Source of the DNA: Myxococcus xanthus
Lineage (GTDB): Bacteria; Myxococcota; Myxococcia; Myxococcales; Myxococcaceae
Direction: 5' to 3'
DNA length: 64,000 nt
Assembly: GCF_006402735.1 (NCBI RefSeq)
Contig: NZ_CP017174.1
Location: forward strand, 1,739,001-1,803,000
Positions 28,426 through 36,887 of this stretch are shown piece by piece. Numbering within the stretch: position 1 is the stretch's first letter; each line of letters begins with the position of its first letter. The translations under genes were made by a program, and so were the position numbers. Below the pieces are notes generated by a model, which was not told where the DNA came from, searched no databases, and saw only the letters and a list, made by a program, of their open reading frames with translations.

Positions 28426-28496
28426 TACCTCCGGAGGGATTCGAACCCTCGCCACCCGCTTAAGAGGCGGGTGCTCTACCGATGAGCTACGGAGGC
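28426..28496 (-). tRNA. tRNA-Lys(CUU)
   Basis: Acceptor GCCTCCG/CGGAGGT with a G-U first pair, D arm GCTC/GAGC, anticodon arm CCCGC-CTCTTAA-GCGGG (CUU), T arm GAGGG-TTCGAAT-CCCTC, discriminator A. Its frame is shared with the CAU tRNA at 22930-23000. Confidence 0.9.
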
Positions 28497-28502
28497 GTGG
28501 TG

Positions 28503-28577
28503 TCTGAGTGGCAGGATTTGAACCTGCGGCCTCACGGATCCGAACCGTGCGCTCTGGCCAGACTGAGCTACACCCAG
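28503..28577 (-). tRNA. tRNA-Pro(CGG)
   Basis: Acceptor CTGGGTG/CACTCAG with one G-U pair, D arm GCTC/GAGC with a GG loop, anticodon arm CACGG-TTCGGAT-CCGTG (CGG), T arm GCAGG-TTCAAAT-CCTGC, discriminator A. 75 nt. Confidence 0.9.
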
Positions 28578-28596
28578 AAGTGAAGTTGGCTGTGAT

Positions 28597-28652
28597 TGGG
28601 AACGCTGGGGGTCGAACCCAGCAGGGCCGGAACGACAAAAGGCCGGGTTCCC
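28597..28652 (-). pseudogene. decayed tRNA-Tyr-like fragment of array 2
   Basis: The minus strand has a tRNA 3' part, CTGGG-TTCGACC-CCCAG followed by CGTTCCC-A, close to the T arm and acceptor of the tRNA-Tyr at 23192-23277. The D and anticodon arms are missing; GGGAAC just upstream, which is also the 3' arm of the terminator hairpin, could pair with GTTCCC. It holds the same first place as tRNA-Tyr does in array 1. Confidence 0.6.
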
Positions 28653-28668
28653 TGATGGGAGCCCGGCC
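28637..28668 (-). terminator. rho-independent terminator between peptide 2 and tRNA array 2
   Basis: GGCCGGGCTCCC-ATCA-GGGAACCCGGCC (minus strand, 28668-28641) forms a 12-bp stem with one C-A mismatch, followed by TTTT. Its core is the same as in the hairpin at 23303-23337, so the peptide-hairpin-tRNA order is duplicated. Confidence 0.75.
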
Positions 28669-28707
28669 TCCGCGGCGCATGCCGCGTCCGTATCAGGTAC
28701 GCGTGCG

Positions 28708-28839
28708 TCAGCGGGAGTCGGGCGGACTCTTGGAATTCGCGCGGAGACCGCCAGAAAGAGACGGGGCCGCGTCGATGTTGAGCCACGGGCTGCTGGGATA
28801 CTGGGCGCTCTTCAAGAACTTCTGCGAAGTCATCGTCAT
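28708..28839 (-). CDS. short peptide gene heading tRNA array 2
   Basis: A 43-residue peptide, MTMTSQKFLKSAQYPSSPWL then NIDAAPSLSGGL to a Ser/Pro-rich end. AAAGGGG precedes the ATG and a GTCAGG-N15-CGTC motif lies 29 bp before it, nearly the same spacing as for the peptide of array 1. The W-x-x-[LI]-D-A-A core is shared with that peptide. No signal or membrane segment. Too short for a family call; the paired context is the main support for it being a gene. Confidence 0.55.
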   Translation of the reverse strand: MTMTSQKFLKSAQYPSSPWLNIDAAPSLSGGLRANSKSPPDSR

Positions 28840-28867
28840 GGCATCACGCCCCTTTCTTGGGTGAAAT

Positions 28868-28892
28868 GACGCGCTGAAAATTCACTCCTGAC
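28868..28892 (-). promoter_or_regulatory. ECF-type promoter motif for peptide 2/tRNA array 2
   Basis: GTCAGG (28892-28887), 15 bp, CGTC (28871-28868) on the minus strand. Part of the same motif set as 23558-23583. Confidence 0.55.
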
Positions 28893-29099
28893 AGCCCGCG
28901 GCGCTGCATCTTGTGAGAGACACGGGGCCGCTCAGTCCTGCGTCGGCTCGGAGTCGAGGCGTGCACGCTCGAGCGCTCTTCCGATATACGCCGGGGCGCT
29001 CCCCGCGGAATCACACGAATGCGCGACTGAACGACCGACCTACCTCCCGGCCGCGAGGACTCTCTCACTCTTCAACTGGTCCGAAAATTGGAGAGCAGA

Positions 29100-29218
29100 C
29101 CACGTCGGCTATGAGACGGAGCGCGCGTTCACAGCGCGCGTTCACCAAGGTCTTCAAGCGTCACTTCAGCGAGACGCCAGGCGCGTATCGGCGCCGAGTC
29201 CGGCGCATGCGACCGTGA
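29100..29218 (+). pseudogene. AraC-family regulator C-terminal remnant
   Basis: The frame ends RSQRAFTKVFKRHFSETPGAYRRRVRRMR, the second helix-turn-helix and tail of AraC/XylS regulators. No AraC-like sequence precedes it in this or the other frames, and a short GCGCGTTCAC duplication lies at its left edge. It is a truncated leftover. Confidence 0.7.
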
Positions 29219-29219
29219 G

Positions 29220-29792
29220 TCACTGGGACAGGACCGAACTCAGGTTCACCAGCGAATCACGGCGGGTGCCGTGCTTCACGAAGTCCTGAATAGCGCGGGC
29301 CAGTGTCGCGGAGAGCAGCCCCAGCAAGGGGAGGTGTGCGCCTCCTTCGCAGGTGGCCTGGCCCTGGGCGTCCTCGGCATCCGGGGTGAAGCGCTCATCC
29401 CATCGCACCAGCCCGAAGGTGCCATCGGCGCTCACCGCGCCGTGGACAAGCGGCTTTCCCGTCTGGTGCGCGTAGTCGATGAGCACCTGCCGGCTGTGCT
29501 GGTTGTCCATGCAGTCCACCAGCAGGTCCGCGCCACCGCAGAGAGCCTCCGCGTTGTCTCGGGTGAGCCGCACGCCGTGGGACTCCGCCTTCACCCCGTG
29601 CAGGTTGAGGAGTTGGAGCTTGAGCGCCTCAGCCTTGTTCTTCCCGACGGAGGGCTTCACGTAGGCCTGGGCGAGCAGGTTCTTGGACTCGACCCGGTCG
29701 AAGTCGACGAAGACCAGGGTGGCCTCCAGGTTGCGGCACAGCACCGCCGCGGTGGAGCCGATGGCGCCCACGCCACAGAAGAGGATTCGCAT
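29220..29792 (-). CDS. ThiF/E1-like adenylyltransferase
   Basis: A 190-residue single-domain E1-like protein. Rossmann loop GVGAIG at 7-12, the VDFDRVESKNLLAQ motif (acidic residue and Asn that bind ATP) at 29-42, K51/K53 in the GKNKAEALK helix, and VDCMDN around 92-97. ThiF/MoeB/HesA enzymes adenylate the C-terminus of a ubiquitin-like protein. This one is shorter than MoeB and lacks the zinc CxxC pairs. It starts 9 bp after the beta-grasp gene, so the two form an operon. Confidence 0.85.
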   Translation of the reverse strand: MRILFCGVGAIGSTAAVLCRNLEATLVFVDFDRVESKNLLAQAYVKPSVGKNKAEALKLQLLNLHGVKAESHGVRLTRDNAEALCGGADLLVDCMDNQHSRQVLIDYAHQTGKPLVHGAVSADGTFGLVRWDERFTPDAEDAQGQATCEGGAHLPLLGLLSATLARAIQDFVKHGTRRDSLVNLSSVLSQ

Positions 29793-29801
29793 GGCGGTGT
29801 C

Positions 29802-30050
29802 TCACCGGGCCCCGAAGGGGACCTTGGGGCGCAGGTAGATGCGCTCCTCACCCCGCGCGCCCCGGAACCGGTCGACGACGAAGTGGGCGAACGCGTCGTC
29901 GCGAAGCTGGCTCAGGTGAAGGCCGGGCACTCCGCCCGAACGAACCAGCTCCGTCGCGATGCGGCGGATGTCGGTGTCCGGAACGGGGCCGTCCAGCTCC
30001 ACCGGGACGTCCGCGGACATGCCGTCGTAGGTGATGTTGAGCGTGGCCAT
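29802..30050 (-). CDS. small beta-grasp/ubiquitin-like protein candidate
   Basis: An 82-residue protein, MATLNITYDGMSADVPVELD then PDTDIRRIATELVRSG and a hydrophobic strand FAHFVVDRF, ending IYLRPKVPFGAR. The order of two strands, a helix, then strands, plus the adjoining E1-like enzyme, fits a ubiquitin-like fold. The end is FGAR and not a bare GG, so processing would be needed or a different chemistry is used. ATG 30050 follows a GGAGG with long spacing. I infer the Ubl role from context. Confidence 0.6.
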   Translation of the reverse strand: MATLNITYDGMSADVPVELDGPVPDTDIRRIATELVRSGGVPGLHLSQLRDDAFAHFVVDRFRGARGEERIYLRPKVPFGAR

Positions 30051-30115
30051 CGTCGTGTGCGCCTCCTCACGCGCCCGGCGGAGCGCGAGGGTGCGCCCGG
30101 TGGGACTCACGCCGG

Positions 30116-30141
30116 GACGGCGATGGGGGCAGGCGCCTGAC
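30116..30141 (-). promoter_or_regulatory. ECF-type promoter motif for the Ubl-E1 operon
   Basis: GTCAGG (30141-30136), 16 bp, CGTC (30119-30116) on the minus strand, 66 bp before the Ubl ATG. Confidence 0.5.
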
Positions 30142-30212
30142 GATATCGGCCGGCGGCGTTGCCAACAGGGCCCGGCTCCTCTCACGGGAAGCCGGGCTGC
30201 CAGGGAAGACGC

Positions 30213-31520
30213 CTACCGCGGCTCGCTGCTGCTGACCACTGCGGGCTTGGGAAGGAAGTCCTTGAGCTGCACGACGGGCAACCCCGGGAGCGCGGTGATG
30301 AAGCCCGAGTACGCCATCAGGTTGGGCGAGCACCAGCCCGGGTTGGACACCGTGTTCTCGGTGGCGTTGGTGAACACCGCATTGGCGACCGCCTCGGGCT
30401 TCGCCATGGGGTTTACCTCGAGGAACAGCGCGGCCAGTCCCGTCACGTGAGGGGTTGCCATGGAGGTGCCGCTCAGCTCCCGGCTCTCGCGGTCGCCGTA
30501 GTGCCAGGAGGACTTGATCTTGTTCCCCGGCGCGAAGACGTCCACGCAGTCCCCCCAGTTGGAGAACGTGGCGCGCTTGTCCTTGCTGTCGGTGGCGGCA
30601 ACGGTGATGGCCTCTGGCGCACGGGCGGGGGAGTGCTTGCAGGCGTCGTTGTCCTCGTTGCCCGCGGCGACGACGTAGGTGACCCCCGCGGCGATGGAGC
30701 GGCGGACCGCGTCGTCGAGCGCCGGGTCCTCGTCGCTGCCCAGGCTCATGTTCGCGACGGCGGGCGAGACGTGATTCCGGGTCACCCAGTCGATGCCCTC
30801 AATGACGCCAGAGGTGGCGCCGGAGCCGTCACAGCCCAGCACGCGGACGGAATGGACAATCGCGTTGCGGGCCAGGCCGTAGGATGCGCCCGCCGCCGTG
30901 CCCGCGACGTGTGTCCCGTGGCCGTTGCAGTCATTGCCCCGCATGCTGTCGCCAATGGCGTCGTAGCCGATGGAGGCCCGGCCACCGAATTCCCGGTGCG
31001 AGAAGCGCACACCGGTGTCCAGGATGTAGATGTGCACGCCCTGGCCCGTCGCGGTGAAGGTGTAGACCTTGTCCAGCGGGAGCTTGCGCTGGTCCATCCG
31101 GTCGATGCCCCACGTGGGCCCCTGCTGGCTTTCGGCGATTTTGACCACGCCATTCTCTTGCACGTAGTCCACTGCGGGGTCGTTCGCCATGGCCCGCGCC
31201 TGGGCTTCCGTCATCTTGGCCGCGAAACCACGCAACGCATTCTCATACATCGCGAATGCGGTGCCACCGTACGCCGTGGTGAGGCTCGTCGTGGCTTGCT
31301 GGACCTCGACCTGTTCGAGGCTTTGTGCGGGTGACTTCAGGACGACAATGTACTCACCCGGAATCTTCTTTCGGACGGTGATGAACTTGCCGGTCTGCTT
31401 CTGGCCCATCGTGGGCCTGCTGGCCGTGCGGTCCTTGCAGGGCACCTGCCGCGATGCGCATGCCCCCATCAGCAACATCATGCCCACGGAGACGAACAGC
31501 TTCAGTGTGTGTCGATTCAT
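30213..31520 (-). CDS. subtilisin-like serine protease (S8), lipoprotein
   Basis: A 435-residue protein: lipobox MGAC, a peptidase-inhibitor I9 propeptide (GEYIVVLK... [19 protein letters not shown]), then a proteinase-K-type domain with the catalytic triad in [13 protein letters not shown] (Asp), GHGTHVAGT (His) and GTSMATPHV (Ser). The oxyanion Asn is in VVAAGNEDN. It would act at the cell surface or in the periplasm after propeptide removal. The ATG overlaps the end of a perfect 10-bp inverted repeat. Confidence 0.95.
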   Translation of the reverse strand: MNRHTLKLFVSVGMMLLMGACASRQVPCKDRTASRPTMGQKQTGKFITVRKKIPGEYIVVLKSPAQSLEQVEVQQATTSLTTAYGGTAFAMYENALRGFAAKMTEAQARAMANDPAVDYVQENGVVKIAESQQGPTWGIDRMDQRKLPLDKVYTFTATGQGVHIYILDTGVRFSHREFGGRASIGYDAIGDSMRGNDCNGHGTHVAGTAAGASYGLARNAIVHSVRVLGCDGSGATSGVIEGIDWVTRNHVSPAVANMSLGSDEDPALDDAVRRSIAAGVTYVVAAGNEDNDACKHSPARAPEAITVAATDSKDKRATFSNWGDCVDVFAPGNKIKSSWHYGDRESRELSGTSMATPHVTGLAALFLEVNPMAKPEAVANAVFTNATENTVSNPGWCSPNLMAYSGFITALPGLPVVQLKDFLPKPAVVSSSEPR

Positions 31521-31557
31521 GTTTTACCCAGAGGAAATTGGTTGTGATGGGTAAAAC
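31521..31557. promoter_or_regulatory. 10-bp inverted repeat at the S8 protease start
   Basis: GTTTTACCCA at 31521-31530 and TGGGTAAAAC at 31548-31557, a perfect dyad with 17 bp between, ending at the protease ATG. AT-rich for this genome. In this position it could be an operator or an mRNA 5' hairpin. Confidence 0.55.
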
Positions 31558-31664
31558 GGGTGTACATCAAAAACGGCTTATTCATGAATCAACCCGGAGG
31601 GATGAGCCAGCGGTCCGTGATTGAACATGCCATGGCGCTCCAAGGCGCGATGTCTGGCCATGAC

Positions 31665-32819
31665 CTACCACGGACGAATGGTGGTTCCCCATACGTACAA
31701 GACTGTTTCCAGTGGACGTTTCCCGGGGCGCGACAGGATGTCGTTGATGCCCATCTCTCGTGCCGCGTTCACCAGGTGGGCATGCCACGTGCCATGCGTG
31801 TCGGAGAGTCGCGTCGCGGCGATGGCCAGCGCGCTCGCGCCCACGGAGTAGCCGCCAAAGACGAGCGGACCGCTGGCGGAGTCCTCCTTCCCCTTCACTC
31901 CGCGAGGCCACTCCCGGCAGGCCGCCAGCGGTAGGAGCGAGCCCGCGGGCCGAGCGCAGTAGTCCCGCACCAGGGTGGCGGTGAAGGTTCCCGCGGCGGG
32001 ATGCTCGGCCATGGCGAGGAAGGCGCCCGTCCACGCGAGCGTGGTGGCCCGTTGCGTACGTTCCACGACGAGTCCCTTCGCGTCGACCTGAGTGGGAAAG
32101 CCCGAGGGCAGGGCGGACAGTTCCACCAGTCGCGCGATGAGCCGCTCTGCCGCGGCCTCGGAGGGCGCATGGCCTCGCAGCCGGCCATGGAGCAGCAGGG
32201 CCGCGGCGGCCGGCGCGCTGTCACACGGCCAGATGGAGGTACTGAAGCTGGGCAGTAGCAACTGGTGTTCGAGCGCCTTCACGACCTGGCTGGCCAGGGC
32301 ATCGAAGAGCGCCGTGGACGCAGCGTCCTGCATGCCCGCGCGTTCGATGCCCGCGAGCATCAGCAGCACGTAGCCCCGGTAGAGGATGCTCCGTGGCAGG
32401 GCGTGGCCCAGGACGACGTCCGTCCCACCGCGCATGAAGGGGGCCCTGGCCCGTCCCAGCGCGTCCGCGAGGAGCGCATGCAGTCGTCGCTGCGTGTCTG
32501 GCAGGGGATGGCCGTCCAGCGCCGCCTGAACGAGGATGAAGGACAGGTGGCCATCGCAGAGGAGCTGTGACTCGACGAAGCGGCGCTTCGCATCACCGAG
32601 CAACGTCGTCTCGCACCCCTCGCCGAGGATGCGCTGTTCCAGTGCGTCCAGCGCGGGTGCGGAGAGCTGTCCGTGTCCCTGGGATGCGGAAGGAGGACGG
32701 GGCGGCGCATGGTCGCTACCTGCCGGGCCCTCCGTTCTTGCGCTGCCGGCCAGGCATGCACAGAGCGCCAGAAGGGGAAGGCCCGTCCGGCGGAAGCGGG
32801 CGTAGGTGGGTCGTGGCAT
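31665..32819 (-). CDS. secreted protein of unknown function
   Basis: A 384-residue protein with a signal peptide (PLLALCACLAGSART); the Cys in LCACLAG could also serve as a lipobox. The rest is mostly helical, with PRSILYRGYVLLMLAGIERAG and FSTSIWPCDSAPAAAALLLHGRL, reminiscent of alpha/alpha-barrel glycosidase or prenyltransferase-like folds, but no known motif is clear. ATG 32819 lacks a good SD; ATG 32858 upstream is an alternative. Confidence 0.6.
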   Translation of the reverse strand: MPRPTYARFRRTGLPLLALCACLAGSARTEGPAGSDHAPPRPPSASQGHGQLSAPALDALEQRILGEGCETTLLGDAKRRFVESQLLCDGHLSFILVQAALDGHPLPDTQRRLHALLADALGRARAPFMRGGTDVVLGHALPRSILYRGYVLLMLAGIERAGMQDAASTALFDALASQVVKALEHQLLLPSFSTSIWPCDSAPAAAALLLHGRLRGHAPSEAAAERLIARLVELSALPSGFPTQVDAKGLVVERTQRATTLAWTGAFLAMAEHPAAGTFTATLVRDYCARPAGSLLPLAACREWPRGVKGKEDSASGPLVFGGYSVGASALAIAATRLSDTHGTWHAHLVNAAREMGINDILSRPGKRPLETVLYVWGTTIRPW

Positions 32820-33024
32820 GGGCGGAGAGCTGAGCACGCACGCGTCCGCCAAGGTCATCCGGTGGGCTCGGTGGTCGCCAGGACAGGCCCAGCGGTTTCT
32901 ATTCGCGCGTGGAGGGTCGCGGGTTCCAGAGGGGCGCGGCCAGTTCACCAGTCCACGCTGAAGGGACGTCATGGGTTGCCCTTGAGGTCAGAGCCTTCAG
33001 ATTGGCAGTGGAGGTTGCGTGTGC

Positions 33025-33726
33025 ATGGCGCTTCAGCCCGAGGTGAGCCGGTGGGAGGTCACGCCTTCGGAGGCGGTGGAGCTGCAGCGCCGGCTGCGTG
33101 AGCAACTGGTGCTCCGGCCGCCCCCTGGGCTGAAGGTGGAGCGCATCGCGGGCGCGGACATCTCCACGGAGAAGGGGAAGGACACCGGCTTTGGTGGGTT
33201 CGTCGTCCTGGACGTGGAGACGTTGGCGCCGGTGGCCCAGTCTGGGGCCGCGGTGACGTTGCACTTTCCCTACGTGCCGGGCCTGCTGTCCTTTCGCGAG
33301 CTGCCCATCATCGCCGCTGCCTGGGAGCGGCTCACGGTGCGCCCCGATGTGGTCATCTTCGATGGACAAGGCACCGCCCATCCCCGGCGCATGGGGATTG
33401 CGTGTCACGGAGGGTTGCTGTTCGGCGTGCCCTCCATCGGCTGCGCCAAGTCCCTGCTGGTGGGGACGCACGGACCGCTGGGCGAGGCGAGAGGCTCCAC
33501 CGCGCCCCTCATGCACCGGGGCGAGGTCGTGGGCATGGCGGTGCGCACGCGCAAGGGCGTGCAGCCCGTCTACGTGTCCCCGGGCCACCTGATGGACCTG
33601 CCCACGGCGGTGGAGCTGGTGCTCAAGGTGAGCCCGAAGTACCGCGAGCCGGAGACCACGCGGCATGCGCACCGGCTGGTCAACGCACTCCGTCGCGCGG
33701 ACGGAGAGGCCGCCGAACTGGAGTAG
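33025..33726 (+). CDS. nfi: endonuclease V
   Basis: A 233-residue endonuclease that cuts near deaminated bases (inosine) in DNA. Family motifs are all visible: IAGADIS with the first catalytic Asp, YVPGLLSFRELP, FDGQGTAHPRRMGIACHGG with the second Asp, and the PVYVSPGHLMDL near the end. ATG 33025 has GGAGG at 33010-33014; a GTG two codons upstream is too close to it. Confidence 0.95.
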   Translation: MALQPEVSRWEVTPSEAVELQRRLREQLVLRPPPGLKVERIAGADISTEKGKDTGFGGFVVLDVETLAPVAQSGAAVTLHFPYVPGLLSFRELPIIAAAWERLTVRPDVVIFDGQGTAHPRRMGIACHGGLLFGVPSIGCAKSLLVGTHGPLGEARGSTAPLMHRGEVVGMAVRTRKGVQPVYVSPGHLMDLPTAVELVLKVSPKYREPETTRHAHRLVNALRRADGEAAELE

Positions 33727-33923
33727 GTGCCCGGCCCCTGATTTTGACCGCCGTCCCAACCGACTCTATGTCCGGAGGTGGCTCCATCGCTTGGGGCCTC
33801 AAGGAACGGCGGCTCGGGCGTCTGTCTCCCTGGCCGTCCTTCCCGCCAGCCCGTACTGGCGGTAGCACCTCAGGCCGCGAAAAGGGGCTGGGGTCAGGGC
33901 GGGAGATGTCATTGGGAGCGCCA

Positions 33924-36269
33924 ATGCGGAGGTTGTCGTCACCTTGGAGTGAGCTGGCGTCGCATTACGCCGTGGTGGTGGTGGGCTCGGGGTATGGAGG
34001 GGCCATCACCGCCAGCCGGTTGGCACGCGCGGGCCAGCAGGTCTGTGTCCTGGAGCGAGGCCGGGAGCTCCTGCCCGGTGACTACCCACGCACGGACGCC
34101 GAGTTCATGTCCGAGTTCCAGGTTCACTTCGACCCCGAGGCCGCCGCCGACGTGGGCAGTCCGACGGCCTTGTTCGAGCTCCACCGGGGCGGGGACGTCT
34201 CCGTCGTCACGGGCTGCGGCCTGGGTGGGACGTCGCTCATCAATGCCAACGTGGCCATGCGGCCGGACCCTCGGGTGTTTCTGGACGCACGTTGGCCGGA
34301 CGCGTTCCGCGCCGACGTGGATGGCTTGCTGGAGGACGGCTTCGCCTGGGCCGAGCACATGCTGCGGCCGTTGCCCTATCCGGAGTCCGCGCCGCCGCTG
34401 GCCACGTTGTCGGCGCTGGCGAAATCGGCGGAGAAGCTGGGCGGCACCTTCCGCCGGCCGCCCCTGGCCGTCACCTTCGAGGAGGGCGTCAACGCCGCGG
34501 GGGTGCGTCAGGGCGCTTGCACGTTGTGCGGTGACTGCATGACGGGCTGCAACTTCGGCGCGAAGAACTCCGTGCTGATGAACTACCTGCCAGACGCGCA
34601 CCGCCATGGGGCGAAGCTCTTCACCGAGGTGGGCGTGCGCTACCTGGCGCGCGAAGGTGCCCGGTGGCGCGTGTACTACCGGCCGATGAACGCCGGCCGC
34701 GAGCGCTTCGATGCGCCAGACCTGTGGTTGACCGCCGACCGCGTCATCCTCGCGGCGGGGACCATGGGCACCGCGGAGCTCCTGCTTCGCTCGAAGGCGC
34801 TGGGGCTGTCCCTCTCCGGGCGTCTGGGCCAGCGTTTCAGCAACAACGGGGACGTGATGGCGTTCGGCTACAACACGGACGTCCCTGTCCATGGCGTGGG
34901 TCTGGGCGAGGCGCCCTCCGCGGGGCGCGAGCCCGTGGGCCCCACCATCAGCGGTATCATCGATGACCGGGCCACGCTGCGGCAGGAAGACGGGATGATC
35001 ATCGAGAACGGCGCGATTCCCGCCGCGCTCGCGCGTCCCGTGACGGCGCTGCTCGCCGCTGCGTCGGCCATCGCCGGGCAGGACACGGACCGGGGCGTCA
35101 TCGACCGGGTTGGGGAACTGGCGCGCATCGCGGACAGTGCCGTGCGCGGGCCGTACCACGGGGCCATGCGCAACACGCAGACGTTCCTCGTGATGTCCCA
35201 TGATGACGGCGCGGGTGAACTGCGCCTGTCGGGCGACCGGGTCCGCGTCCACTGGCCGGGCGCGGGGCGGCAGGCCGTCTTCACGCGGGTGGATGAACGC
35301 CTGCGCCGCGCCACGGAGGCGCTGGGCGGAACCTTCGTGCGCAACCCGCTCTGGAACAAGCTCACCGGCCACGAGCTTCTGTGTACCCATCCCCTGGGCG
35401 GGTGCGCCATGGGCGAGCGCGCGGAGGAGGGCGTGGTGGACCACGAGGGCCGCGTCTTCGCGGGGCCCGAGGGCACGGAGGTCCACGAGGGCCTCTACGT
35501 CAGCGACGGCTCCGTGATTCCGAGGCCACTGGGCATCAACCCGCTGCTCACCATCTCCGCGGTGGCGGAGCGCACCGTGGCGCTGATGGCCCGGCGGCAC
35601 GGTTGGAGCGTGGACTACTCGCCGGTTCCGGAGGCCCCGGGGCCGCAGCCCACGCAGCCCCTGGCCGTGCAGTTCACCGAGACCATGTACGGCTACATCT
35701 CCGCGGGGGCCGACGAGGACTTCCTGCGAGCCGGGGACCCCGCGCGCAGGGACACGTCGCCGTTTCGCTTCATCGTCACGGTGGACTCACGGGACTTGGA
35801 GGAGACGCTCGCGCATCCGCTGCACCCCATGCAGCTGTCGGGTTGCGTGGTGGCGCCCGTGTTGTCCTCCCGTCCGATGACGGTGGAGCAGGGCGTGCTG
35901 CACCTGATGACCCACGAGGGCGCTCGTCCTGGCGGACGGCGGATGCGCTACCAACTTCCGCTGGTCTCAGAGTCCGGCGAGCGCTTCTTTGTCGACGGCT
36001 ACAAGGACGTCCATGACGACGACGGTCCGGACCTGTGGGTGGATACCACGCGGCTCCTGGTGTCCATCTACCGTGGCGAGAACGCCTCGGGGCCCTGCAT
36101 CTCCCGGGGTTACCTGCGGCTGAACGCCAAGGATTTCGCCGTGCAGCTCTCCACCCTGCGGGTGCTCCATGCCCAGGGCACGGTGCAGCGGCTGGCCGCG
36201 CTCGCCCGCTTCGGACGTTTCTTCTTCGGGGAACTCTTCGAGACGTACGTGCGCAGCAAGGCTGCGTAG
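33924..36269 (+). CDS. GMC-type oxidoreductase, cholesterol-oxidase-like
   Basis: A 781-residue FAD enzyme. FAD-binding GSGYGGAITASRLARAG near the N-terminus, GCGLGGTSLINANVA, an iron-sulfur-like cysteine cluster region GACTLCGDCMTGCNFGAKNS, VILAAGTMGTAELLLRS, and the C-terminal GINPLLTISAVAERT. The catalytic His of the HPLGGCAMG motif is present. The last 180 residues resemble the extra domain found in long bacterial cholesterol/alcohol oxidases. Start ATG 33924 has GGGAG upstream; ATG 33906 is also in frame. Substrate unknown. Confidence 0.85.
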   Translation: MRRLSSPWSELASHYAVVVVGSGYGGAITASRLARAGQQVCVLERGRELLPGDYPRTDAEFMSEFQVHFDPEAAADVGSPTALFELHRGGDVSVVTGCGLGGTSLINANVAMRPDPRVFLDARWPDAFRADVDGLLEDGFAWAEHMLRPLPYPESAPPLATLSALAKSAEKLGGTFRRPPLAVTFEEGVNAAGVRQGACTLCGDCMTGCNFGAKNSVLMNYLPDAHRHGAKLFTEVGVRYLAREGARWRVYYRPMNAGRERFDAPDLWLTADRVILAAGTMGTAELLLRSKALGLSLSGRLGQRFSNNGDVMAFGYNTDVPVHGVGLGEAPSAGREPVGPTISGIIDDRATLRQEDGMIIENGAIPAALARPVTALLAAASAIAGQDTDRGVIDRVGELARIADSAVRGPYHGAMRNTQTFLVMSHDDGAGELRLSGDRVRVHWPGAGRQAVFTRVDERLRRATEALGGTFVRNPLWNKLTGHELLCTHPLGGCAMGERAEEGVVDHEGRVFAGPEGTEVHEGLYVSDGSVIPRPLGINPLLTISAVAERTVALMARRHGWSVDYSPVPEAPGPQPTQPLAVQFTETMYGYISAGADEDFLRAGDPARRDTSPFRFIVTVDSRDLEETLAHPLHPMQLSGCVVAPVLSSRPMTVEQGVLHLMTHEGARPGGRRMRYQLPLVSESGERFFVDGYKDVHDDDGPDLWVDTTRLLVSIYRGENASGPCISRGYLRLNAKDFAVQLSTLRVLHAQGTVQRLAALARFGRFFFGELFETYVRSKAA

Positions 36270-36376
36270 CGAGCGGGGAGGCGGCGGCACGGACTTCGTG
36301 CCGCTGCGTCGTGCTCCTTATGGATGGCGTGGGCACCGTGAGGCGCACACGCCATTTCATGAAGGAAGGACAGCCC

Positions 36377-36883
36377 ATGCCCAATGACCGTGAGCAGGGA
36401 AAGGGCGCTCCGCAGGGCAGCGAGCGTCAGACCAGCCGCCGGGATACACCCATCGAGGTCCGCAGGCGGCTGCGGCACGAGTCACGCACCAGCCAGACGT
36501 ACACGGCCTTCATCAATCATCTGTGCGAGCGAGGCGGCATGTCACCCGCCGTGGCCGAGAAGGCCGCGGTGTCCGTCCTCTGCGCTTTGGAGCAGCGAAT
36601 CCTCAGTGAGGAGGCAAGCGACCTGGAGGACCAGCTTCCTCGCAAGCTGACCCTGCTGCTGCACCGCTGTGAGAAGCACGAGGAAGAGCTGCCTCCCAAG
36701 TTCCACCGCGAGCACCTTCTGCGTCGGGTCGGGGAGGACCTGAGCCTTCACCCAGACGCGGTGGAGCCGGTGGTGCGCGCGGTGATGGATGCCGTCCGCC
36801 ACCAGATAACCGAAGGGGAGTCCGAGGACGTCATGGGCCAGCTTCCGCCGGACATCCGCGACCTCTGGACGCGCACCGTCTGA
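36377..36883 (+). CDS. DUF2267 domain protein
   Basis: A 168-residue protein with two halves of the DUF2267 type: AAVSVLCALEQRILSEEASDLEDQLP and VVRAVMDAVRHQITEGESEDVMGQLP, each followed by a helix with LPxxL. Preceded by AGGAAGGA. Function of the family is unknown. It is convergent with the JAB gene (4 bp between stops). Confidence 0.82.
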   Translation: MPNDREQGKGAPQGSERQTSRRDTPIEVRRRLRHESRTSQTYTAFINHLCERGGMSPAVAEKAAVSVLCALEQRILSEEASDLEDQLPRKLTLLLHRCEKHEEELPPKFHREHLLRRVGEDLSLHPDAVEPVVRAVMDAVRHQITEGESEDVMGQLPPDIRDLWTRTV

Positions 36884-36887
36884 AGAC

